Assembly: GCF_000182565.1 (NCBI RefSeq)
Contig: NW_015971552.1
Span: 369,353 to 433,352, forward strand
Direction of reading: 5' to 3'
DNA length: 64,000 nt
Origin: Spizellomyces punctatus DAOM BR117
Lineage: Eukaryota; Chytridiomycota; Chytridiomycetes; Spizellomycetales; Spizellomycetaceae
Within the stretch, counting starts at the first letter, position 1, and each line of letters opens with the position of its first letter. Under the pieces are notes generated by a model, which saw only the letters and a program-made list of their open reading frames with translations, ran no database searches and was not told where the DNA came from. This document shows, piece after piece, positions 31,421 through 38,796 of the stretch. A program made the position numbers and the translations under genes.

Positions 31421-31771
31421 GCGCATGTCCCTTTGACCACCTAGTTCCTGAAGCGCAGCCAGTTTCTGAAGTTCAGCTTCTTTCATCTTGTCGAAGAGGT
31501 ATTCATATTCATCGGCATAGCCATTGAGGAAGGAACGAAGATCATCTGGACAGTCGTCGTAGTCAGTAAATCCCTCGATGTTGTTGATAAAATAGCCCTG
31601 GCATGTCGCTTCTGCATTATAATAAATTTGACAGAGTTCCAGGTAGCAGTCCAAGTCGGGCCCACTTAGGTTTGCAATATTCTTGGCTTCCCGCCTAATC
31701 CATTCTTCCTTCGGAACCTCAACGAAATCAATGTGTTCGAGATCTTCTTCAGTGAAGTTGAATTTCGACAT
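31409..31771 (-). CDS. Acidic small viral protein (120 aa)
   Basis: Acidic and helical (TEEDLEHIDFVEVPKEEWIR; DEYEYLFDKMKEAELQKLAA), with several Tyr and Cys residues. It sits tail-to-tail with the ATPase, overlapping by 12 bp, and head-to-head with the integrase. It lies between the real ATPase tail and the tail duplication at 31933-31965, which suggests that it was inserted there. I do not recognise a family. Confidence 0.55.
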   Translation of the reverse strand: MSKFNFTEEDLEHIDFVEVPKEEWIRREAKNIANLSGPDLDCYLELCQIYYNAEATCQGYFINNIEGFTDYDDCPDDLRSFLNGYADEYEYLFDKMKEAELQKLAALQELGGQRDMRSTV

Positions 31772-31932
31772 CGTTGCTCAGATGGTAAGACTCTTGCAAT
31801 TGGGAAAAGTCATTGGAGGGAATCGAGCATGGCCTTTTAAGCAAAACAGAGGAAATCATCGATCGATTGAAATGATGTAACTGCACATCAATAATCACAC
31901 ATCTGTCGTATTTCCATCGAAAGACTCGAAGA

Positions 31933-31965
31933 TGTGACTCTATTGGGTTCAAGGATTATTTCTGA
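31933..31965 (+). repeat. Duplicated 3' tail of the packaging-ATPase gene
   Basis: TGTGACTCTATTGGGTT and following bases repeat 31379-31411 with a few changes; in the matching frame it reads CDSIGFKDYF and then a stop, against CDSIGFHDYF in the ATPase. It is too short to be a gene. It marks a past duplication or recombination in which the 120-residue gene came to lie between the two copies. Confidence 0.75.
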
Positions 31966-31990
31966 GCGGAAATGTAAACAGAATAAGAAG

Positions 31991-33271
31991 ATGTCTTGGA
32001 GAGTATTGACTCCAGATGAGAGGGAGAAAGTAGAGAATGTTTATAAAACATTCAAAACAGGGCGGGATAACCTCTGGAGAAAAACACGTGAAGTATACCC
32101 GGACTTCAAAGGAAGCCAACGCAGCGTATTGAATGATTTTCTAAAGTACCAGCCCGAATGGCAAACTCATGTGAAGCCACCGAAACAATCATCTATTGCG
32201 CCACTACAATTCACCAAGGCAGGTTACCTCCAGGCAGATCTGGTTTCCATGCGTAGTTATCCAGATGCCGGATATACTGCGTTTTTTCATATGATTGACG
32301 GGTTTACAAAGAAATCTTGGGGCAAACCACTTCGAGGTGAGTCGGAACAAGAGGTTAGTAATGCAGCAGAAGAATGCATACAACAATCTGGAAAGCGCAT
32401 CTCGACAATGCAAACAGACAATGGACCACATTTTCAGAGAATCTTTACTAGAATGTTGGAGAGACATAATATCAAACACTTTTATTCCCAAGCGGCAAGA
32501 CCACAATCTAATGCCTTCATTGAACGGAGAGGTGGAGATATAAAACGACAACTCTTCGCTCTCATGGAGTCCGCAGGCGATAAGAAATGGGTGCAGAACT
32601 TTCAGATGGTTCTGGACAATATCAACGGCAGTGTGTCCAGGGCAACGGGACAATCTCCTAATGAAATGGAAAATGGGGATGCAGAAGTCCAACAAGAAGC
32701 CGTCGCTCGAATCCAGAAAAACATTGCATCAAGGTATCGCACCAGGCAAATTGGGACACCATTGTTTGTAGGTCAAAAGGTACGAAAGAAACGAGTATTA
32801 CAAGGCAGCGTTAGGAAACCAGGATTGCTGGGCTTCTGGGACAAGGACGTCTACGAGATTGTTCAATGCATTGATTCTCAGCATCCAAGTTTCATTCCGT
32901 CGTATCGCATAGCCACAGCCACAGGTCATATTCTATATGGCCGCTTCCCTAGAACAAGTTTGCTACCCATTCCGCCCATATTATCTCATGATTTAGTAGA
33001 TCTTGACAATGAAGAACAACGCGCTGAGTCGCTGCAAGTTCCAAACGAGTTAGTACCAGCACCAGAGCCACGTCGATCATTACGATTGGATCAAGAACGT
33101 GAAGATGAATACGAAGTAGACCATATTGTTGGGAAGCGGAGATATCGCGGGAGAACCCAGTATAAAATCAGATGGCTAGGTTATGGCCAAGAGGATGATA
33201 GTTGGCAAGATGTAGAGGATCTCGCCAACGCACCCGAAAAGGTTGCAGAGTACGAGCGCATTCATAGTTAA
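31991..33271 (+). CDS. Retroviral-type integrase with C-terminal chromodomain
   Basis: 426 residues from the first ATG of the frame. It inserts the element DNA into the host chromosome. The rve core has catalytic residues D83 (YLQADLVSM), D143 (MQTDNGPHF) and E178 (AFIERRGGD), with 34 residues between the last two. No HHCC zinc finger is obvious at the N-terminus, where a helical domain (residues 1-65) is seen instead. The C-terminal segment EYEVDHIVGKRRYRGRTQYK to IRWLGYGQEDDSWQDVEDL is a clear chromodomain, with the aromatic residues expected for reading methylated histone H3. The 5-bp target duplication and TG...CA ends of the element fit this enzyme. Frame and motifs are intact. Confidence 0.95.
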   Translation: MSWRVLTPDEREKVENVYKTFKTGRDNLWRKTREVYPDFKGSQRSVLNDFLKYQPEWQTHVKPPKQSSIAPLQFTKAGYLQADLVSMRSYPDAGYTAFFHMIDGFTKKSWGKPLRGESEQEVSNAAEECIQQSGKRISTMQTDNGPHFQRIFTRMLERHNIKHFYSQAARPQSNAFIERRGGDIKRQLFALMESAGDKKWVQNFQMVLDNINGSVSRATGQSPNEMENGDAEVQQEAVARIQKNIASRYRTRQIGTPLFVGQKVRKKRVLQGSVRKPGLLGFWDKDVYEIVQCIDSQHPSFIPSYRIATATGHILYGRFPRTSLLPIPPILSHDLVDLDNEEQRAESLQVPNELVPAPEPRRSLRLDQEREDEYEVDHIVGKRRYRGRTQYKIRWLGYGQEDDSWQDVEDLANAPEKVAEYERIHS

Positions 33272-33331
33272 AAATTATTATCTGCTGCACAAATGGACTA
33301 GAGCTAAACTTAAAACCACAAAGCAACAACC

Positions 33332-34429
33332 CTATGTGGCAGCATCTTTGCAATAGGCGAGATTCTCTGCTTCGTTGTGGTGATGTTGTTTTGACATAAA
33401 GGTAGATGCCGCACGCTTCAAATGCCGCTTTCTAATATGCGTAATTTGCACACTACGGAGCAAACGGACACCATAGTTCTTGTCTTTGTTGTTCGTTGCT
33501 TTGCTCCAGGCATTTTGAATGCAATTGCGAAATGTGTCAATTACAAAAGGTTCCTCCTTGCTGTTTAAAAAGATGTACTCAGACTCCATACGAAACCTGG
33601 TAACAAAGCGAACGAGTTCCTTAGCAACATAGGATGGGTCCACTGACTCCGCAATTTCTGGAAAATGAGGTGTAGTCATTGATTGCAAAAAAGGTTCATT
33701 CAGGTAGCGGTCATTATCTTCTGTATCATTTAGTTTCTTAGCAGATGTTTTTGCAGCGGAGATACGATCTTGCTTTCTGTCATTCCAAAGGATACAAGCA
33801 TTTCCAGCATTGTCATATACGAAAATATTGTCCTTCTTCCAATTGACACCAGGGTGCTTGAAATTTTTCAACGTTCCATAGTTTGCATGGACGTTGTAAA
33901 AGTGGGATGTGAAAAGTCCAATTTTTGCATCCTGGAGCGCATAGATCTCATACTTGTTTGGATACGGCTTATCATAGATTTTATTCTGCTCTTCGTTATA
34001 GGCTCTCATCATAGCACATTCTGCATCCCAGTCTTCAATGGTACCATCCATTGGGCGTTCTCCTGTGTCTCCAAGATCTTTGTAAGCCTTCTTCGCATCA
34101 CGAGCAGCGTTGTAAAGTGGTTTCGTAAGTTCATCATGTTTGCTCTTCTCTAATCCACAGAAATCGTGACCTGCATTTCTAATAATGCAGGCTATTAACC
34201 CGAGATCTGTAGAGTACGTGTTATGGGTGGGTTCACCATTTTTTGTCTTTGTTGCTGTACGGTCTTTCACGAGTGACTTCTGAAATGAGATGTCCTGGAT
34301 TTTCCCTAGGGACGAAAAAGCACCTCTACGCTGATAATCTTGTGCTTTAGCCAAGTCTGTCGCATATGATCTTGAGTTCTCATTGAGGAATCCAGCAAGA
34401 TTGGCGGTATGTAACGGAAAAGTAGCCAT
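33332..34429 (-). CDS. Possible tyrosine recombinase-like protein (365 aa)
   Basis: 365 residues, basic, intact. The C-terminus GVRLLRSVQITHIRKRHLKR followed by FMSKQHHHNEAENLAYCK resembles the second half of tyrosine recombinases: an Arg in an L-R-x-x-x-I-T context, then a 'M-x-x-x-H' helix and a final Tyr. I could not place the first catalytic Arg with confidence; the region NYGTLKNFKHPG...RKQDR is where it should be. So this is either a diverged recombinase or a decayed-function relative. Convergent with the integrase gene and head-to-head with the receiver gene. If real, the element has two unrelated integration enzymes. Confidence 0.45.
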   Translation of the reverse strand: MATFPLHTANLAGFLNENSRSYATDLAKAQDYQRRGAFSSLGKIQDISFQKSLVKDRTATKTKNGEPTHNTYSTDLGLIACIIRNAGHDFCGLEKSKHDELTKPLYNAARDAKKAYKDLGDTGERPMDGTIEDWDAECAMMRAYNEEQNKIYDKPYPNKYEIYALQDAKIGLFTSHFYNVHANYGTLKNFKHPGVNWKKDNIFVYDNAGNACILWNDRKQDRISAAKTSAKKLNDTEDNDRYLNEPFLQSMTTPHFPEIAESVDPSYVAKELVRFVTRFRMESEYIFLNSKEEPFVIDTFRNCIQNAWSKATNNKDKNYGVRLLRSVQITHIRKRHLKRAASTFMSKQHHHNEAENLAYCKDAAT

Positions 34430-34497
34430 GTGGTCTTTGACAGAAGGTGAATAAATTTTTTACACTACAGATAAACCCATATCCTTAGCTCGCTCCT

Positions 34498-34506
34498 CTT
34501 ATATAG
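34498..34506. promoter_or_regulatory. Shared TATA element between divergent genes
   Basis: CTTATATAG lies between the recombinase-like gene (start 34429, minus) and the receiver gene (start 34551, plus), about 45-70 bp from each ATG. Its near-palindromic TATATA core could serve both directions. Part of the pattern of TATA boxes before the replication and regulation genes. Confidence 0.5.
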
Positions 34507-34550
34507 ACATTTTATTTCATGTTTTATCGATAGATTTTCTCCATCAACCT

Positions 34551-35072
34551 ATGCCAGAACATGTTGTCTTTGATGCCAAATCATCTATTGTAGATAAGAT
34601 TTTTCCTCTAGTCGAACAACTGTACCGGATTCTTGCCAATGCTTCTGGGAAATCACCCACACCACCACCTGATGGTAAGACGATCAATATAATGTTAGCG
34701 GAAGACGAACCCGTTTTAAGATCAATGTTTATGAGGTTCTGGAAGAGAGAATCTAATGTTACAGTATTCACAGCGTCTGATGGTATTGAGGCCGTTGAAC
34801 TCTTTAAAAAGCAACGATTGAATATCATTTTTGTTGATATCGACATGCCTTACAAAAATGGAGTGGAAGTAACACGTGAAATAAGACAGTATGAGAGGGA
34901 CCACAATCTAGATCAAACGCCTATAATAGGAGTGTCTGGATTCACGGAGCGTCAGTACGAGGAACAGGCCTTTGCTGCCGGTATGAACAAATTTGTATCA
35001 AAAGGAACAGGGTATCAATTGAAAGATATTTACAGAATCGTTGTAGAATACTGTGGAGATCCAAAGACCTAA
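34551..35072 (+). CDS. Stand-alone response-regulator receiver protein
   Basis: 173 residues. A helical N-terminal extension (1-42) precedes a complete receiver domain (about 45-170). The acidic pair is E51-D52 (MLAEDEP), the phospho-acceptor D96 in FVDIDMPYKNG, the conserved Ser S129 (IIGVSGF), and the Lys K151 (FVSKG), all in order. Hence it should accept phosphate from a histidine kinase or phosphotransfer protein. No output domain is attached. The closest pattern is with fungal receivers, so capture from a host is likely. It is flanked by viral genes on both sides and well inside the element. Such a signalling gene is not among the standard genes of Polintons or PLVs. The host hybrid kinase at 8785-12013 is a different, membrane-bound protein. 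Confidence 0.93.
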   Translation: MPEHVVFDAKSSIVDKIFPLVEQLYRILANASGKSPTPPPDGKTINIMLAEDEPVLRSMFMRFWKRESNVTVFTASDGIEAVELFKKQRLNIIFVDIDMPYKNGVEVTREIRQYERDHNLDQTPIIGVSGFTERQYEEQAFAAGMNKFVSKGTGYQLKDIYRIVVEYCGDPKT

Positions 35073-35174
35073 CAAAACGGTGGTCACACCTGTTTGTGTA
35101 TTTTTCGCTGATACAAAAAGACAAAGCAGACTAAAAACTACAATATCGTACATCCGTCCCATGCTATTCCTTCT

Positions 35175-37199
35175 TTATAGCTTCTTCCCATCCTCCGTCA
35201 AAGTAAGCCCCTCCCATAGCGTAGTCGGATTGTCTGTCGTCTTTCCATCGAGGCTATCTACTTGCTTCAGACGCTGTTTCACAACTTGAAATGAATCCTT
35301 GTGATGCTTAAGAAGATAGTCACCTATGTCCTCCTTCCGAGGGTAAGGATTTTCTCCGTATTTTTTCTCTTGCTTCACCCACGCTTCGTATGCTCTGCGA
35401 AAACTATCGGGGTACATCCGCCTTCCCGTCTCCCACTTTACGTACTTTGCCACAAAGCGTCCCAGAGGATCGAGCTGAGAAGTAAACTCGTTTGTCTTTT
35501 CGCTCACTTCATCAGGAACCGGCTGAAGCGATCGTTCTCCGGTTCGGATTTCGACCAGACGACGGATGAGGAAACTCATAAACACATCCTTGTATTCTAC
35601 TATACGTTTCTCCAGTTCCTGTATCCCGACAAACTTCTTTGCATCTTTGCCACCTTTCTTGTTAGCTTCCTCCTCTGTTCTGCAAAACTCGGACAACATG
35701 GGAAACACTTCGAATCGACGAGTGACACCATGAGCGTGGTCGTAGACAATCGGTAACCAGTTCATGGCACCCAGAAGAAGAGCGTTCATTTTGAAGGCAC
35801 CAGTGGTGGTGTCATTAACTTGTCGGGCATTAACCCAGCCATTGATCAGCTTCTTAAATGTGTCCCCTCGCCATTGCTCATTCTTATTCACTTCGTCCAC
35901 GCATACGGTAAACTTCCCATCACATCCCTTCAGCTCGCAGTTAGGCCTCGTACTATCAATGTTCTTACCGAGTTGGCTACTCTGCATGCTGTGCGCTTTC
36001 ACACTAAAAGTTGCCATTATCAAGTCGATAATGACCGTTTTCCCATTTGCCCCCTCCCCCAACAAAATGACCATTTTCTGTGGTTGATTTGCGTCCAGAG
36101 TCATACACAAATGATCAAAGAGGTACTCGCGAACCTTCTCAGAGGTGACCATGGTAGAGAAGCGAGCCATAAGGTAATCGAACCGTTCTTCATTCAGCTC
36201 CGACCACCCCTCCCCTTTCACATACTGCTCATCCAGAGCATAACCGAGGTAATCTCTCGTATCAACACAGTAGTCCGTTTGCTGCCCTGGACGTAGCTTT
36301 AACATTTCAAAATCAAAGACACCATTGTCAAAACACAAAATACGCTTCTTTTCTTTCACATGGTTCAAAAAATCCTCGATGTGTAACTTCGTCTTCATGC
36401 TTTGTACAACATTTCTAGAGCTCTTTTTGACAATCATTGTAAAGGCTTCGTCCTCGTCCTCGTTGAAATAATGCTCCATTGTCACTTGGAAGAGCTCCTC
36501 TGCAATCCGGCTAAATTGTTCATCGGTAATAGTTTGATAGCTGTGTACAGCTTTGTTGAATCGATACCATTTTCCATGGGTTTTCGACCCGGCATGCACA
36601 AACTCTCCCCACCACTGCCTCTCTGCAAAATCAACGATGCACAATTTGAAATTTTGTTCCCACTTCTTGTGCCTGTTATTAAAGATCTCGCGACATTTAT
36701 TTCCAATCTTTCCGGCAGCTTCCTGTAGAGACTCGGGAGGGGTTGTCCTGGGAACATAGGGGATGTTGCCTTTGACCATGTTAGGTGCCTGGTTCTCGGG
36801 TGCCTTGAGTGTGCTTTCATTAGCTGCTTTGTTCTCCTCGGGTACCTTGAGTGTGGTATCATTAGCTGCTTTGTTCTCCTCGGGTGCCTTGAGTGTGCTT
36901 TCATTAGCTGCTTCGTTCTCCTCGGGTGCTTTGAGGTTGTCCTGCTTGTCATCGCCGCCGAACGTGCTTGAACCATATGTTTCGAGATCGAAATCGAGAT
37001 TCCCAATATCCTCGAGATTCTCAAAACCTAAAATGGGACTTGCTTTTATTTCTGGCTGTGTCTCGCGTCTTACATGCTTATCTTGTCGCACCCTCTTAGT
37101 TTGACGGGAATCGTCCTCATCAGGATCTCTCCTCCTAGTCGACCCTGAACCACGTGTTTTAGATGTGTCTGTACTCATGGCGTTCGTTAGTTGTAGCAT
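35175..37199 (-). CDS. D5-like SF3 helicase (primase-helicase type)
   Basis: 674 residues (or 667 from the second ATG at 37178). The N-terminus is basic and disordered, then about four near-copies of a 13-15-residue repeat (LKAPEENKAANES), then a D5_N-type region, and an SF3 ATPase: Walker A ILLGEGANGKTVIIDL (about 378-393), Walker B CDGKFTVCVDEVNK, and motif C-like MNALLLGAMNWLPI, followed by GVTRRFEVFPM (Arg finger region). This is the D5/poxvirus-like helicase architecture that unwinds DNA at replication start. No clear primase catalytic motif is seen in the N-terminal part. A TATA box (minus TCTATATAG, 37236-37228) is 29 bp upstream. The element has a second SF3 helicase in the TVpol gene. 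Confidence 0.92.
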   Translation of the reverse strand: MLQLTNAMSTDTSKTRGSGSTRRRDPDEDDSRQTKRVRQDKHVRRETQPEIKASPILGFENLEDIGNLDFDLETYGSSTFGGDDKQDNLKAPEENEAANESTLKAPEENKAANDTTLKVPEENKAANESTLKAPENQAPNMVKGNIPYVPRTTPPESLQEAAGKIGNKCREIFNNRHKKWEQNFKLCIVDFAERQWWGEFVHAGSKTHGKWYRFNKAVHSYQTITDEQFSRIAEELFQVTMEHYFNEDEDEAFTMIVKKSSRNVVQSMKTKLHIEDFLNHVKEKKRILCFDNGVFDFEMLKLRPGQQTDYCVDTRDYLGYALDEQYVKGEGWSELNEERFDYLMARFSTMVTSEKVREYLFDHLCMTLDANQPQKMVILLGEGANGKTVIIDLIMATFSVKAHSMQSSQLGKNIDSTRPNCELKGCDGKFTVCVDEVNKNEQWRGDTFKKLINGWVNARQVNDTTTGAFKMNALLLGAMNWLPIVYDHAHGVTRRFEVFPMLSEFCRTEEEANKKGGKDAKKFVGIQELEKRIVEYKDVFMSFLIRRLVEIRTGERSLQPVPDEVSEKTNEFTSQLDPLGRFVAKYVKWETGRRMYPDSFRRAYEAWVKQEKKYGENPYPRKEDIGDYLLKHHKDSFQVVKQRLKQVDSLDGKTTDNPTTLWEGLTLTEDGKKL

Positions 37200-37262
37200 G
37201 AGTGTCAGACAAGGGGGCGGGCTTGGCTATATAGACTTCGAGAAGTTGCTATCAATAGAACT

Positions 37263-37430
37263 CTCTTTCTTTTTCTTATACCTTTTCTTGGCGTACATCG
37301 ACAGAAATAGTAACAGCCGCTTTCTCAGTTTGCGCTAAGATGCCACATCATATCATCCTTTCTTTTTCTTATACCTTTTCTTGGCGTAGATCGACAGAAA
37401 TAGTAACAGCCGCTTTTCTCAGTTTGCGCT
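37263..37430 (+). repeat. Two direct copies of an 80-bp sequence
   Basis: CTTTCTTTTTCTTATACCTT and what follows, through CGACAGAAATAGTAACAGCC and GCTTTCTCAGTTTGCGCTAAG, occurs twice in tandem with few differences (37263-37340 and 37349-37434). It lies upstream of the D5-like helicase start and directly beside the inverted repeat arrays. Confidence 0.85.
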
Positions 37431-37445
37431 AAGACGCCGTTCACC

Positions 37446-37705
37446 TCCATTGGTTACCATCTACATAAACGCTCGCACCTCTGTCGGTTACCATCTACAT
37501 GAATGCTCGCACCTCTGTCGGTTACCATCTACATGAATGCTCGCACCTCTGTCAGTTACCATCTACATGAATGCTCGCACCTCTGTCAGTTACCATCTAC
37601 ATGAATGCTTGCACCTCTGTCGGTTACCATCTACATGAATGCTCGCACCTCTGTCGGTTACCATCTACATGAATGCTCGCACCTCTGTCAGTTACCATCT
37701 ACATG
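37446..37705 (+). repeat. 34-bp tandem array, forward orientation
   Basis: About eight copies of a unit with GGTTACCATCTACATGAATG and CTCGCACCTCTGTC, varying at one or two positions. The same sequence appears in the opposite orientation at 37730-37960, so the two arrays can pair over long stretches. Confidence 0.9.
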
Positions 37706-37729
37706 CGGTGCTAAGCCTGCATTGTAGAT

Positions 37730-37960
37730 AGCTTTGAGCTGGAGTGCATGCCTTATGTAGATGTTAACCGATGGAGGTGCAAGCATGCATGTAGATGGGT
37801 TTGAGCTGGAGTGCATGCCTTATGTAGATGTTAACGATGGAGGTGCAAGCATGCATGTAGATGGGTTTGAGCTGGAGTGCATGATCTTATGTAGATGTTA
37901 ACCGATGGAGGTGCAAGCATGCATGTAGCTGGAGTGCATGCCTTATGTAGGGTTTTGAGC
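37730..37960 (-). repeat. Inverted counterpart array with larger units
   Basis: Three to four units with TTATGTAGATGTTAACCGAT, GGAGGTGCAAGCATGCATGT and GGTTTGAGCTGGAGTGCATG. The first parts are the reverse complement of the 37446-37705 unit. The last unit is shortened. Together the arrays form an imperfect giant dyad in the gene-free region between divergent replication genes. Confidence 0.88.
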
Positions 37961-38104
37961 TGGGGACCCATTAGCCTTTGTGCATCGAAATGCACGGGTT
38001 TTTAGGGGGTTGTTTACATAAGCACTTGTTGTTGGTTCTCGGGAAAAGCTGCAAATCTTTGTACTTTAAAAAAAGGTTATTAAACTTGAAGAAACCTTGA
38101 AAGC

Positions 38105-38275
38105 ATGGATTCAAACTGCCGCCAACATGAATGTCTGGGATGTCGAAAAATTATCCCTTGGCTCAGGTGCCGTCCGAGATGTACCGATTGTTATTTGAAA
38201 TGGTTAGAGCAGCGCGCTAACCAACTTCCGAGATTTAATATCCTTGCGCCAGATAGTGAAGATGAAAGCACGTGA
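38105..38275 (+). CDS. Cys-rich small zinc-binding-like protein (56 aa)
   Basis: 56 residues: MDSNCRQHECLGCRK near the start, then RCRPRCTDCYLKWLEQ, ending in an acidic tail (APDSEDEST). The C-x2-C...C-x2-C-Y spacing with an aromatic/basic helix after the last Cys matches the 83-residue protein of the terminal repeats (CMDCGRR...CYPCWKRYVER). Both are probably one family of viral zinc-ribbon-like proteins. It starts 135 bp after the repeat arrays and is head-to-head with the D5-like helicase gene. Short length makes the call tentative. Confidence 0.55.
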   Translation: MDSNCRQHECLGCRKIIPWLRCRPRCTDCYLKWLEQRANQLPRFNILAPDSEDEST

Positions 38276-38451
38276 TGTCAACTTTCAGTCTCAACCACCC
38301 GACAATTTATCAGTGGATTCACGGCTCCTCTGAAGTTGCACTGGTAACCAAGAAGCAACATCGCCATGATAAAATCACCATTCATCATATATAGTCCGGT
38401 TCTTTCTTCTAAGACATGCTTTAAACCATATGATGTGATCTTTGACATACT

Positions 38452-38658
38452 TCATTGTACCCGAAACACCTTTGGAATTAGTTGTATCCCCCTTTCAATG
38501 TTGGATAAATTGAACATCTTCACATTATCTTCTAAGGTCGGTCTTTCTTTTGACGGCTTTTTCAATGATGTCCCAGCAAGTTCATTTCCATATTCAGTTA
38601 ACAATACATTAGCAGGAAGCCTCGAAAGCACATTCTTGATTTCATCTAAGGTTACCAT
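38452..38658 (-). CDS. Small viral protein with TATA promoter (68 aa)
   Basis: MVTLDEIKNVLSRLPANVLL at the start, then KKPSKERPTLEDNVKMFNLS. A TATATAAA (minus strand, about 38684-38677) sits about 20-25 bp before the ATG. It is head-to-head with the TVpol gene across 138 bp. The TVpol protein contains a similar short phrase (KARPTVEDNTLKVD against KERPTLEDNVKMFN), which may show shared origin or a common interaction site. Function unknown. Confidence 0.5.
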   Translation of the reverse strand: MVTLDEIKNVLSRLPANVLLTEYGNELAGTSLKKPSKERPTLEDNVKMFNLSNIERGIQLIPKVFRVQ

Positions 38659-38796
38659 TTCGATGTTTCTTGTGTGTTTATATAAGCTCCCAGAAAAATA
38701 ACATTATGTGCGTTTATTGCGTTTCTCTCAATAACTGCAATTATTGCGTTTAGGAGCAGCGATAAAAATCTCGACTGACTATCAACAAACCTCATA

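Noticed and set aside
37446-37960. CRISPR-like array
   Set aside because: Units are directly adjacent with no unique spacers, orientation flips half way, and there are no cas genes. It is a tandem/inverted repeat of a eukaryotic viral element.
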